64,000 bases of DNA from positions 1-64,000 of the forward strand of contig MK814808.1 in NCBI GenBank assembly GCA_028386065.3, given 5' to 3'. Made by a program: the position numbers and the translations under genes. This document shows positions 38,060-49,879 of the stretch, one piece after another. This DNA comes from Turnera subulata. Taxonomy: Eukaryota; Streptophyta; Magnoliopsida; Malpighiales; Passifloraceae. The notes beneath the pieces were generated by a model. The model saw nothing but the letters and a program-made list of their open reading frames with translations, had not been told where the DNA came from and searched no databases. Each line of letters begins with the position of its first letter. The first letter of the stretch is position 1.

Positions 38060-38564
38060 GGCTTAATACCTGTTTTGGCCCCACAGCAACTATTTTGATT
38101 TTAGCCACATAGTTTTAAATTTTTTGATTTTGTACCTTAGTTTGGCAATAATTAGGTATTTTTACCCACTAGTCCATTCCAACAGGTAAAATTGATGACT
38201 TGTAGGTTGGCTAACACATGTAATTCCTCTTTTGATAATTTTCTTTCCTACAAAGTCACCTAAACCGAATCGCCAAAACAAAATTTGATTTATGACCCGA
38301 TATAAACCGATTTTGTTTCCTTCTTGTATTTGTTTTCGGGTTCTGTATCGGGTCGTAAATCGTTTTTTTTTGTTCGGGCAATTTGACTTGGGATGATTTC
38401 GTAGGAAAGAAAATTACTAAATGAGGATTTTTACCTATTGGAATGGGTTAGAGGGTGAAAAAACCTAATCATTGCCAAACTAAGGTGCAAAATCAAAAAA
38501 TTAAAAGTTAGGTAACTAAAATCAAAATGGTTGCCAAACTAAAGGGCAAAAAAAGTATTAAGCC
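38060..38564. mobile_element. MULE-type MITE with 9-bp target duplication
   Basis: Ends GGCTTAATAC / GTATTAAGCC bound 505 bp whose arms are inverted over about 200 bp. A perfect TTTAACTTT duplication lies at 38051-38059 and 38565-38573. No coding capacity. Confidence 0.88.
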
Positions 38565-38955
38565 TTTAACTTTTGTTGGGTATTATAATGGTATTATGTT
38601 AATCTAATGACAGTGGAAATGAATTATTAATTAGTAAAATTATTAGTCTTTTCGTTCTTCCTAATTAAGGGATCTGAGCGCATATCATCACACAAGACCA
38701 TTTTTTTTTTTTTAAAGAACATGGTATCCTTTATCTCTCGATACATCGAGCAAGAATATTGGCCGATGAATTATCGGTCTTCAGATGAGGTAGATACCTC
38801 TCCCGTTAAATTTTGAAGTAACGACACCATCTAATGTTTGACCTTTACCTGAAATGTTTTTCTCAAAGAGGTTTCTAGCTGTTAATTTGGTATGTGTTTT
38901 GTTGATGTTCCAGAGGTTATGCTCTAGATTAGGATTGAAAGCTACTTAAAGTAGT

Positions 38956-41673
38956 TGAAACGCCCCGACCCGTATTTACCGTACACTGTATGCGACACTG
39001 ATGCAAACTATGGATCCGAGCCCTGTCCAAGGGATAACGCCGCAGCCTGTCTGAAATGCACCAATCCTGTACCACAAATAACTCATCCTACGGGATGAAA
39101 GCCCGCAGGTGAGGGGTGAGTCCGAAGTGCTCACCGACGAAGGAAAGACAATCAATATTCAACTATAATTACTCAAGTCAAAAACAGGTAAAAACCATCA
39201 AAATACACCAGACCGAAAACAAATCAAAAGACTCAAACAAAATTCCAAATTCCAATTTTATCTTCTCCGGGCCCCGCCACGGATAAGCTAGAGGTCAGAC
39301 CTGGTTATCAACGTATTCCGGGTGCCAGACCAAATCCAGAGAACCCAGGGATCGACATCCCAAAAATAATCACGGGATAGACATCCCAAGCATAGACATG
39401 CTTATCACAAGAACCCAGGTCACGGCCACCACGAAACAGTCTTAAACCATCGAGTCGTACCACTACTTACCACGTGACAATTATATTACCGTCGTCAAAA
39501 TCAAATCGTAGGGATCGACATCCCTAACCAAGATACCGGGATAGACATCCCTATCCAAAAATCAAGGATCGACGTCCTTGTCTAAATTTATTAATTATTC
39601 CATTTTATTTAGTGCCAAAACGACTCAAGGATTAACGTTCAAAAACCAATCACAATACTGGGATAAACATCCCGACAACAATCAAGACAATGGGATAAAC
39701 ATCCCGAACCAAACCACAGCAAATGCAACATGCAATAATCAACAAACACAATAACCGAGTAATGTAGGCACATATCGAAGGAAATCCATCCTCACCTTGG
39801 CCGATTACTCAACTCCGGAAACAATGACCGGTCCGACGCCGGCTCCTCGGGAAACTGCCCGATATCCGAACCTATACCATTAAACAATATATACACATAA
39901 ATGCACATAATCGGTATACTATGATGCCAATACTGCGAAATAATCCCATCCCTGTTCATATCTTTTATTATCATCCTTTACCGAAAATATTATACCGTAC
40001 GTATATCCGAATATAATTTCGGTACCATACTTTAATTAAAAATCTTTTCATAATACTTTCATAAAATAACTATAATTTTCCAAAATTATAATCTCCATAA
40101 TTTCCAGGAAAAATATTAACCTAATCATAATTTCCAGAAAATATATATAGTATTTATCTTTTTCTAAATATATATAATAGTATTTTCCAACACAAAATAT
40201 AATTAACATTAATTTCCTAAGTACATATATACATATATAATTTCCACAACCATAATTTTCCAGGCAAAATAATATATGTATTAAATTTTCAGAAATTAAT
40301 TTCATGGCACATATATATATTTTTCCAATTAATAATAGTTTCCCAAAACATAACTTAATTATTTATCAAAGTATATATATTTATATTTTCCTCAAAATAC
40401 CAGAATTAAATTGGCCATAATTTTCTCAAAATAAATATATATTTTTTTCCAAAATTATATACCAGATTATGAATAAATAAATATATATATAAATTGTTTT
40501 TCTTTTAAATTAAAACCGGACTGGGTTGAACAGGACCAAGCCCAGGCTTGCACTGTGCAAGCCCAGCCGGCCCACGCCCAACCCGAGCCCAAACCAAAGG
40601 AACCCAACCCAGACAAAGCCCACAACCCAGAAACCCGACCCGACCAGAAGGAATGGGTCGGACGCGGGTCGCAGGTCTGCTCACCTTGGATGAGCTCGTC
40701 GGTGCGGCGCGGATCGTGGCAGGAGGAGAGCGAGGCGAGGCAAGGCACCCGCGGACGGAGAGCAGCGCGAGGGTGGCGGCATCTGGACACGGCGGCAGCT
40801 GCTGGTGCTGCAGGCGGCGGTAGAAGTCGGATTCACGGGTTGCACGGCGGGTCAACGGCTCTACGGCGCGCGTCAGGCGGCGGGGACGGGAGGAGGCCAC
40901 GGCGTCGAGGTCGCGATGGCACGGCGACCCTGACGGCGGTGGTGGTGCAGCGAGAGGCGGCCGGGAACTCCGTTTGGTGAACAGTGGCCGAGGAGAGTCG
41001 GGGTGACGATGAACAGTTGCACTCCATTTTTTTTTTCTTTTTCTGTATTTCCTGTATTTTCCCTTCCTTTTTTCCTATTTTCTTCTTTCTTTTTTTTCTA
41101 ATTTTCTTGTTTTTTTCCTTTCTCTGTTTTTTTTTCTATTTCTTGTATTTACTTTTTTTCCCTCTTCTCTTTTTTTTTCTCTGTTTTTTCTGTGTGTTTA
41201 TTTTTTTATTTCTTTTTTTTTTCTTTTCCTCTCTTTTTCTTTTTCTCTCTTTTCTTTTCTTTTTCTCTCTTTTTCTTCCTCTCCTTTTCTCTTTTTTTCT
41301 CTTCTCCTCTTCTCCTCTCCTGCTTTCTTCTTCCCCGGTTATAAAGATGAAAAATGAACTGTTCAGCCTGTGATTCATCAATAATGCAGCTTGTCTGCAT
41401 TATTGAAGCGAGTCCGGTCTGGACCAGAAAATAACTGATACCCTCTTAGTTATTTTCCGGTGTGATTTTTCTGAGAATTCCGGGGGCCGAAAAATACGAA
41501 CTTAGGCCCAAAAAATCCACGGAAAAATCACAAGTGCGGGAAAACTCTCGGTTTCGAAAAACGACGCCCGATTTACCCTGAATTAATTACCCAAGATTAA
41601 TTCAACAGTAAATCACGGTAAAAAGACTTTTACAGTCCCGGTAAAAATCAAAAAATTTACCCGGGCTGTTACA
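38956..41673 (-). repeat. 3' LTR of the gypsy element (2.7 kb)
   Basis: Termini are TGTAACAGCCCGGGTAAATT and GGGGCGTTTCA on the minus strand. Repeated GGGAT(A/C)(G/A)ACATCCC-type words lie at about 39340-39700, and a 300-bp pyrimidine-rich tract at 41025-41335. ORFs at 40467-41027 are leader artefacts. Confidence 0.9.
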
Positions 41674-41817
41674 GTCTACCCACCTTAAAAAGAATTTCGT
41701 CCCCGAAATTCCGTCTTATCCGTGGGTCCTACCACAATAAGCTTCTGGCACACTCTGCCAGGTGTCCAACCTCAACCCGAGATACCGCTTATACCCTTAA
41801 GTGACATCTCATCCTCT

Positions 41818-41825
41818 TATAAATA
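41818..41825 (+). promoter_or_regulatory. TATA box of the first antisense ORF
   Basis: TATAAATA lies 35 bp before the ATG at 41860, antisense to the retrotransposon and outside its LTR. With a TSS about 30 bp downstream the leader would be very short. Confidence 0.6.
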
Positions 41826-41859
41826 CCAAACCTCATGACTGGCAAACTCACACACAGTC

Positions 41860-42237
41860 ATGGACTCTCCACTGAGATCAAGAACTACCTCAGACTCCGA
41901 GAACAACAGCTACATCGGCAGTACTGCATTCCCGACAAGCTCTGATGAAGAACCTCCCAAGAAACGGTTCAAGACTAACATCATCGGCCTGAAGGAACAC
42001 ATGGTCGTCTCCAGCAGACGGCGAAAGAAACGTGCTCCCAAGAAAGCTGAGGATAAGAAGGGCAAGGCGATAGCTGGGAGCAGCACTCCGCAGCAGACAC
42101 TGACGCAACTGAACGTCTCACTGAAGAAGATCAGCTCGGCGGTGTTGCAGATAGAATTGGCATTCGCGAAACTCTTCCCTCACGTAAAAAACGTCCAACA
42201 ACTTGTAAAAGACCTAGAGAAGCAAGTAGCTCCATAG
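41860..42237 (+). CDS. antisense ORF 1, unknown basic protein
   Basis: This is an uninterrupted 125-codon frame antisense to the gypsy element. The N-terminal third is Ser/Thr-rich and acidic (SDSENNS, SSDEEPPKK). The middle has a nuclear-localisation-like SSRRRKKRAPKKAEDKK at about residues 51-67. The C-terminal half is likely helical (LNVSLKKISSAVLQIELAFA, VKNVQQLVKDLEKQV). I recognise no family. It looks like a compact gene: TATAAATA at 41818-41825, the ORF, and AATAAA at 42275-42280, 38 bp past the stop. It is not seen in the copia copies. Expression and function are inference; a fortuitous ORF is less likely given the flanking signals and composition. Confidence 0.6.
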   Translation: MDSPLRSRTTSDSENNSYIGSTAFPTSSDEEPPKKRFKTNIIGLKEHMVVSSRRRKKRAPKKAEDKKGKAIAGSSTPQQTLTQLNVSLKKISSAVLQIELAFAKLFPHVKNVQQLVKDLEKQVAP

Positions 42238-42274
42238 AGTGCTTCTTCTCCTGTTGTAAAACTATTATGTATTA

Positions 42275-42280
42275 AATAAA
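42275..42280 (+). terminator. poly(A) signal after antisense ORF 1
   Basis: AATAAA lies 38 bp past the stop in an A/T-rich context, correctly placed for 3' end formation of the antisense transcript. Confidence 0.5.
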
Positions 42281-42936
42281 AGAAGTTTTTTTTAAAATCA
42301 AATCTCTTATTAAATTATGTAGACTCATGCTAACAGAAAGTTAAAAACATCTCATAGCAAAACAAAAATCAACAATAAAAATATAAATCGAACAAAAAGA
42401 AATTAAAAACAAAACTCGTTTAACAAAATCAAAACATAAAGAAATTAAAACAAAAACACGTTTTCATGATCGGCGCCCAAATCGGTCCTAAGCATCCTCG
42501 ATCCCGAGAAACGTGACATATGGAGCTAACGGTGACGATCACGAGAGCGTCATGTGTCCCTCGAAAGAAACGTTACCCACTTGTTCACAATTTCCGCATG
42601 AGCCAAAATGTCTGTCAAGACTCGTATCCCTCCAAGATGTCCGAACAGGTGTAGGCTTGTCGCACATGCACTCTACTCGAGGTATGGTCCCATCAGTCTA
42701 GCCTCAACAGTCACGGATGCATGTGATAAAAGATGCAAGAAAATAATGAAAAACCATAAAAAGAAAGGACAAGGTAGCCAGAGCGAAAGAAAACCGTGGG
42801 ATAGAAAAGGGCTGAAAAACTCTGGCATTGCAGCCCGAAAAACGTATAAAGTAACAAAGCAATAAATGAAGCAACGGAAAAATTTCAAAAAGCAAATCTT
42901 GAAAATCGAAAACAGTAAACACGCTCCCCATAAGAG

Positions 42937-42944
42937 TATAAAAG
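42937..42944 (+). promoter_or_regulatory. TATA box of the second antisense ORF
   Basis: TATAAAAG lies 113 bp before the ATG at 43057. A TATA-like box at a comparable place precedes both copia copies of the same ORF (60520-60527 plus, 22268-22275 minus). Confidence 0.6.
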
Positions 42945-43056
42945 ACGAAGCGGTGAGGTGTAAATCATCAAAAGCATTTTAAAAGCAAACAAAACATCCA
43001 GGCAACCAAAACCACAACGTTCAGCAAAAAGAAAATACCCACGCTTCCAAAACAAC

Positions 43057-43716
43057 ATGCCTGCTCCCTCATCCGTCTTCTTCGTCGAAGGTGCCAACCT
43101 AGGCAGAAGGAACCGTCTGGCCTACAGCATGGTCAACGAGCGTGCTGAAGAACTACCGAACGAGTTCGTCGACGAACTCTACTCATCGCGGTTCTTCATC
43201 ACGCCCATGGAAGAGACGTTCTTCCTGGAGGACCATGGCACTCTAAGGACCTCCTACTACAGATCGGCCAACTCCATCATGTTCTTCATCTCAGAAAGAC
43301 TACAGGAGTTCAACCTAGAGTCCACTTGCCACTTCCTGGAGCAAGGTACCTACTACCAGCTCTCTATGACAGCTCAGAGCATGCCCAGAGTCACTCGTCT
43401 GCCCGTAACTTGGCCCAAGGCCTGACTACTGGTGTGGAACTGCAGAGGAGTCGCAAGGCGTTCCCAGGAGTTCTCGCGTACTCTGAGGGACCTGAAGAAC
43501 CAATACAAACCGAACATGGTTCTTCTGACGGAGACCCAGTGGCAGCCTCAAGACGATCACGGTCTCATCCCACTCTGGTTCCCTCAAGCAAACCGGTTCG
43601 AGCTTCCTGGTCAGGACAACAGGGGCGGCATGTGGTTCTCGTGGAGCGACAGCATCCAAGTCAACATCAACAAAGACCCCACTAGCTTCAGGGTTAACAT
43701 CGTTCCAAGGCGATAA
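43057..43716 (+). pseudogene. antisense ORF 2, gypsy-borne copy (one nonsense codon)
   Basis: This is a 220-codon frame antisense to the gypsy element with a single stop, TGA at 43423-43425, where the copia copies have CGA (a CpG transition). Otherwise it is open. The N-terminal 120 residues (SSVFFVEGANLGRRNRLAYS, FVDELYSSRFFITPMEETFF, IMFFISERLQEF) match no family I know. The last 95 (WNCRGVARRSQ, LRDLKNQYKPNMVLLTET, GGMWFSWSDS) resemble the N-terminal strands of LINE-type endonuclease (EEP fold) and then stop, so the fold would be incomplete. Codons are C-ending here and A/T-ending in the copia copies, yet the proteins align throughout except for about 8 residues missing near position 35. 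Confidence 0.75.
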
Positions 43717-43994
43717 ATGTATTTTTATTTTTATAAAATATAAAATATCAACGTAATATTTCTGTTTGTAATGATAATATTTGCAATATTAATAATATTT
43801 ATATTTTCGCTTATTTATGGCATCATTACCTCTTATGTGTATGTTCTGCGACAGCTGGCGTCCCTTGACTGGATCCATAATGCACTAACTAAAATGATAT
43901 AAAATAACAAACAAATGGAGCGCACTATGCAAATAAGAACAACAAAAACACAAAGACTGCCCAATAAGACCTAACGCCCGCTCCGCTACCAAAA

Positions 43995-46978
43995 TGAAAC
44001 GCCCCGACCCGTATTTACCGTACACAGTAAACACGTGCCGAAACTGTAACGACCCAACCAAAACAAGCTCAAGCATACAGTGTATACAACAGGAACCTGG
44101 GCTCAACAGCCCAAAATAAAAACATCAGTAATAACTCAACCGGCCCAATGGCCCAATAATAGCAAAAACAATGCACAGCGGAAGACTTAATAACTCACAA
44201 AACACTGTATGCGACACTGATGCAAACTATGGATCCGAGCCCTGTCCAAGGGATAACGCCGCAGCCTGTCTGGAATGCACCAATCCTGTACCACAAATAA
44301 CTCATCCTACAGGATGAAAGCCCGCAGGTGAGGGGTGAGTCCGAAGTGCTCACCGACGAAGGAAAGACAATCAATATGCAACTATAATTACTCAAGTCAA
44401 AAACAGGTAAAAACCATCAAAATACACCAGACCGAAAACAAATCAAAAGACTCAAACAAAATTCCAAATTCCAATTTTATCTTCTCCGGGCCCCGCCACG
44501 GATAAGCTAGAGGTTAGACCTGGTTATCAACATATTCCGGGTGCCAAACCAAATCCAGAGAACCCAGGGATCGACATCCCAAAAATAATCACGGGATAGA
44601 CATCCCAAGCATAGACATGCTTATCACAAGAACCCAAGTCACGGCCACCATGAAACAGTCTTAAACTATCGAGTCGTACCACTACTTACCACGTGACAAT
44701 TATATTACCGTCGTCAAAATCAAATCGTAGGGATCGACATCCCTAACCAAGATACCGGGATAAACATCCCTATCCAAAAATCAAGGATCGACGTCCTTGT
44801 CTAAATTTATTAATTATTCCATTTTATTTAGTGCCAAAACGACTCAAGGATTAACGTTCAAAAACCAATCACAATACTGGGATAAACATCCCAACAACAA
44901 TCAAGACAATGGGAAAAACATCCCGAACCAAACCACAACAAATGCAACATGCAATATTCAACAAACACAATAACCGAGTAATGTAGGCACATATCGAAGG
45001 AAATCCATCCTCACCTTGGCCGATTACTCAACTCCGGAAACAATGACCGGTCCGACGCCGGCTCCTCCGGAAACTGCCCGATATCCGAACCTATACCATT
45101 AAACAATATATACACATAAATGCACATAATCGGTATACTATGATGCCAATACTGCGAAATAATCCCATCCCGGTTCATATTTTTTATTATCATCCTTTAC
45201 CGAAAATATTATACCGTACGTATATCCGAATATAATTTCGGTACCATACTTTAATTAAAACTCTTTCATAATACTTTCATAAAATAACTATAATTTTCCA
45301 AAATTATAATCTCCATAATTTCCAGGAAAAATAATAACCTAATCATACTTTCCAGAAAATATATATAGTATTTATCTTTTTCTAAATATATATAATAGTA
45401 TTTTCCAACACAAAATATAATTAACTTTAATTTCCTAAGTACATATATATATAATTTCCACAACCATAATTTTTCAGGCAAAATAATATATGTATTAAAT
45501 TTCTAGAAATTAATTTCATGGCACATATATATATTTTTCCAATTAATAATAGTTTCCCAAAACATAACTTAATTATTTATCAAAGTATATATATTTATAT
45601 TTTCCTCAAAATACCAGAATTAAATTGGCCACAATTTTCTCAAAATAAATATATATTTTTTTCCAAAATTATATACCAGATTATGAATAAATAAATATAT
45701 ATATATATATAAATTGTTTTTTTTTAAATTAAAACCGGACTGGGCTGAACAGGACCAAGCCCAGGCTTGCACTGTGCAAGCCCAGCCGGCCCACGCCCAA
45801 CCCGAGCCCAAACCAAAGGAATCCAACCCAGACAAAGCCCACAACCCAGAAACACGACACGACCAGAAGGAACGGGTCGGACGCGGGTCGCAGGTCTGCT
45901 CACCTTGGATGAGCTCGTCGGCGCGGCGCGGATCGTGGTAGGAGGAAAGCGAGGCGAGGCAAGGCACCCGCTGACGGAGAGCAGCGCGAGGGTGGCGGCA
46001 TCTGGACACGGCGACAGCTGCTGGTGCTGCAGGCGGCAGGAGAAGTCGGATCCACAGGTTGCACGGCGGGTCAACGGCTCTACGGCGCGCGTCAGGCGGC
46101 GGGGACGGGAGGAGGCCATGGCGTCGAGGTCGCGATGGCACGGCGACCCTGACGGCGGTGGTGGTGCAGCGAGAGGCGGCCGGGAACTCCGTTTGGTGAA
46201 CAGTGGCCGAGGAGAGCCGGGGTGACGATGAACAGTTGCACTCCATTTTTTTTCTGTATTTCCTGTATTTTCCCTTCCTTTTTTTCCTATTTTCTTCTTT
46301 CTTTTTTTTTTCTGATTTCTCTCTTTTTTTTTTCTATTTCTTGTATTTACTTTTTTTCCCTCTTCTCTTTTTTTTTCTCTGTTTTTTATGTGTGTTGTTG
46401 TTTTTTTTTTCTTTCTTTTTNNNNNNNNNNNNNNNNNNNNNNNNNNNNNNNNNNNNNNNNNNNNNNNNNNNNNNNNNNNNNNNNNNNTTTTTTTTTTTTT
46501 TTTCTTTCTTTTTCTTCTTTTTTTTTTCTTTTCCTCTCTTTTTCTTTTTCTCTCTTTTCTTTTCTTCTTCTCTCTTTTTCTTCCTCTCCTTTTCTCTTTT
46601 TTTCTCTTCTCCTCTTCCCCTCTCCTGCTTTCTTCTTCCCCGGTTATAAAGATGAAAAATGAACTGTTCAGCCTGTGATTCATCAATAATGCAGCTTGTC
46701 TGCATTATTGAAGCGAGTCCGGTCTGGACTAGAAAATAACTGATACCCCCTTAGTTATTTTCCGGTGTGATTTTTCTGAGAATTTCGGGAACCGAAAAAT
46801 ACCAACTTAGGCCCGAAAAATCCACGGAAAAATCACGAGTGCGGGAAAACTCTCGGTTTCGAAAAACGACGCCCGATTTACCCTGAATTAATTACCCAAG
46901 ATTAATTCAACAGTAAATCACGGTAAAAAGACTTTTACAGTCCCGGTAAAAATCAAAAATTTTACCCGGGCTGTTACT
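43995..46978 (-). repeat. 5' LTR of the gypsy element (3.0 kb, contains the N gap)
   Basis: It matches the LTR at 38956-41673 throughout, with about 180 extra bp at 44026-44207. The assembly gap falls in its pyrimidine-rich tract. The outermost base is T where the partner has A (TTACT against TTACA). Confidence 0.9.
46421..46487. other. assembly gap (67 N)
   Basis: Undetermined bases inside a long T/C-rich tract (46240-46640). Translations crossing it are meaningless. Confidence 1.
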
Positions 46979-47253
46979 GTAGTTCAATGGGCTTTATCGA
47001 ATTGTTTTTGAAGATAATTTTTAAAGTCGCTACAAGGAAAATGATGAATGATCAATCAAATAAAAATTAATTGCTTTTGTCAAAATATTCTCACCTTCCG
47101 TCATCAATCAACACCTCATGCATGACCCGGATTGGATCCAGATTGATAGTGGCAAAGCTCTTGTTACAGGATGGGTGACAAAAAAATCAACCAGCGGACC
47201 ATTATCATATCCCTTCTCAATTATCATATATTCCTATTCATCAAAAATAGAAA

Positions 47254-48326
47254 GGCAAAATTTCAATTTACTAACCTTGATTTTAGCTCAGTACCACTTT
47301 GACAACTTAACTTTTTGTTGTAATAAATTAATAACTTAACTTTCTAAAAATAATAAATTAGTAACTCCGTTATAACATCGTTAATACCAACTACTAGACT
47401 CATGGTGTGCGCGTGTTTAAACTTGATTTCTTTTTTTTTCTTTTTCATGCTTTTTCCACTTTTTTTTAATTTCTTTTTAAATCATTTTTTAAAAAATCCT
47501 AGCTAAACAATGACGTGATATCACAAGTATTAATCAAATAAAAAATAACAAAGCCACACCACCCGTTTTATGAATATTATAAAATATAAATTTTTATACA
47601 AGAAAAAAAATTAGTAGTAAGAGAATAATGTAGAAAATAATTATAGAAAAAATATGAAATCTAAATTAATACAAAAAAATATTTTTATACAAATTTTAAA
47701 ATTATAAAGGATAATTGTTTTGAAAAAAGAAGTAATTATCTACCATCTTTTAGTGACTAGTAATATTATTATTTTTATTTAAAGATAAATTAATATTTTT
47801 TTTATGCTAGAAGAGTATCCCAGTCGACTACCGGACTAATCTCTCCCTGTGGCTCGAAAGATAAATTAACATTATCACCTATATTATATATAATACTGAT
47901 AATTTAATTAAAATTAATTAAAATATAAGAAATTTTGTGTAAATTTATGATGAATTGAATAATTTAAAAATGACGAAAAAAATTGCTAATGCTCTCTGTG
48001 GAAGAAGGGAGAAATCGGGTTTGAAAAGAGAAGAGTGTGACTTTGTTATTTTTTATTTGATTAGTAACCACATCACGACATCGTTTAGTTAGGCATTTTT
48101 AAAAAAACAATAATTTAAAAGAAATAAAAGAAAAAAATGTAGAAAAAGCGTGAAAAAGAAAAAAAAAGAAAATCAAGTTTAAACATGCGCGCACCGTGAG
48201 TCTAGGAGCTGGTGTTAACGGTGTTATAACGGAGTTACTAATTTATTACGTTTAAAAACTTAAGTTATTAAAAAATTGCCAAAGTGGTATTGAGCTAAAG
48301 TTAGGGTTAGTAAATTGAAATTTTCC
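47254..48326. mobile_element. large foldback MITE, MULE-type
   Basis: Ends GGCAAAATTTCAATTTACTA and its inverse GG-A-AAATTTCAATTTACTA bound 1073 bp. The arms pair for well over 150 bp, including TAATAAATTAGTAACTCCG. Flanks AAATAGAAA and AAAAAGAAA match at 8 of 9 bases. The AT-rich centre is non-coding and includes a fragment resembling the SINE-like body at 37680. Confidence 0.8.
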
Positions 48327-48335
48327 AAAAAGAAA

Positions 48336-48853
48336 TTAGCTACACGTGAAAAATTGATAACTATGCGAGTAGGGCAACATATGTTAGGCGGGTAGCTGGA
48401 CAATAGGTCTTTCAAGGAGTTCCCACAGAAAGTTGGAAATTAAATTTGAACTTTTAACCTTTTAAAGGTATTTTTTTTTGTCGCAATCATATGTTTTAAA
48501 AGTAATTAAGCTTTTCGGGAATAGTAGTCCAAATGACCTTGGCAGTATGCAACATATGATGACTGCTAAAGTGACAAGGGATCTGATTCCTTGCTTTATC
48601 CTCTTTGCTTTACAAAAAAATCTGAGAGGAGGGCATCCATTTGAGCTCTCTAATTTTAGAAGCACTTTGCCATCTAGATTAGGACCTAACCTATCATGGG
48701 TTTTGTAGATCGATGTTGCCAAATCTTAAGATGAAATGGAACATTTCAACCAAAACGTTGTCCAAAAATAAGACAAAGGGTCCAGGAGGGCCAGATAATT
48801 AGTCCTGGTCAATTAAAGCATGGATTAATATACCAATCCAGATCAAAGGTATG
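48336..48853. other. intergenic, no gene recognised
   Basis: This is host sequence between the MITE and copia copy B. Overlapping 76- and 86-codon ORFs at 48462-48722 show no domain I recognise. Confidence 0.45.
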
Positions 48854-49332
48854 TGTTATAAAATTGGGTAAGATTTTCACTATTTGATGGAATAATACAA
48901 ACTTGATCAAGGTAATAATATAACTTTGGTAATAATAATACACTTTTGATAATAATATGTAGAAGAGAATAATAAATTTAGATGGAGGGAGATTGGAAGA
49001 GAAGTGTATGGAATGAGAAGAGAGTGAAGTTTATGGTGGGTTGTAAGTGTATGAAAATGAAGGAATGAAGGGGTATTTATAGTTAGAAATGGGAGGATAA
49101 AAACAAATAAGTATGATTAATATAAAAGGATAAAATCAAAGGGATGTTAGGTAAAGGAAGATGATATTAGGATTAGGACAAATGAAATTATGGAGGGTAA
49201 TTAGCCAAAGAGATAATTCTAAGTAGAAGTTTGGTGTATAGGTAAAATATTTACCGGGGGTAAATTCGGGTATGGTAAAAATGAGTTTTACTGGATGGAA
49301 ACAATGACATTCACCATAATTTATTTATAACA
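48854..49332 (-). repeat. 3' LTR of copia-like copy B
   Basis: 479 bp, starting TGTTATAAATAAATTATGGT on the minus strand, next to the purine tract CAATGGGGAG, and ending CCAATTTTATAACA. Confidence 0.88.
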
Positions 49333-49570
49333 CTCCCCATTGAATGTCATTGCACCTTAGATAGAATACGCTTAGGAAGTACTGCCTCGTTAAAAACCTT
49401 ACCAAGAAAAACCCAGTGGGACAAAAACTTGGTGAAGGAAAAAAGAGTGCAGTGCGTATTCTACTCCCCATGATTTTGGCATCCCTTGATATCTCGAATC
49501 CTCCATAAACCAATCCTCTTCATCAATTCTTTTAAAGTTGTAGTAGGAATTGATTTTGTAAATAAATCTG

Positions 49571-49879
49571 TCAGATGTCACTTGACTGATTCTTGATGTA
49601 TCCTCCCTTCAATTGGGCAATGCAGCTAGCATTATCTTCATAAATCGTCGTTGGAACATCTTCGTCGCTAACTAATCCATATGAATCTTGACTATGCTGC
49701 ATCATCGATCTTAGCCAAGCACATTCTCGGCTAACTTCATATATGAACACAATTTCTCCATTATTTGAAGAGGCAACAACGATACTTTGTTTTCTGGTCA
49801 CAATGATACTTGATGTATCTGCCAGTGCTTTATGTGGATCAAATAAAAGACCTACAACTGCAAAACCAACTAGATGCAC
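49571..49879 (-). pseudogene. copia RNase H remnant, copy B
   Basis: The minus frame reads LLFDPHKALADTSSI, TRKQSIVVASSNNGEI, VSRECAWLRSM, YEDNASCIAQLKGGYIKN. These are the conserved RNase H blocks of copia, including the acidic ED of YEDN. The equivalent site in copy A is where Pack-MULE 2 landed. Upstream RT pieces lie at about 50280-50640. Broken at both ends. Confidence 0.8.

Larger units (their letters stand above)
38956..46978 (-). mobile_element. complete non-autonomous gypsy element with antisense genes
   Basis: The 3' LTR is at 38956-41673 and the 5' LTR at 43995-46978, with a perfect GTAGT target duplication at 38951-38955 and 46979-46983. On the minus strand TGGTAGCGGAGC, three bases inside the 5' LTR (43980-43991), is the primer-binding site, two mismatches from the usual initiator-tRNA-Met site. 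A purine tract AAGGTGGGTAGAC precedes the 3' LTR, with the AATTTCGGGGACGAAATTC word typical of chromoviruses behind it. The 2.3-kb interior lacks gag and pol. Its only plausible ORFs run on the opposite strand (41860-42237 and 43057-43716). The left LTR lacks about 180 bp that the right one has at 44026-44207. Confidence 0.93.

Noticed and set aside
40467..41381. Several ORFs (up to 141 codons) on both strands
   Set aside because: They lie in the GC-rich leader and pyrimidine tract of the gypsy LTR and repeat at 45620-46705.
42608..42865. 85-codon plus-strand ORF between the two antisense ORFs
   Set aside because: Lies upstream of the TATA box of ORF 2, basic low-complexity content, no relative in the copia copies.
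45724..46686. 320-codon ORF spanning the N gap
   Set aside because: It runs through undetermined bases and Lys/Glu-rich low complexity; it has no meaning.
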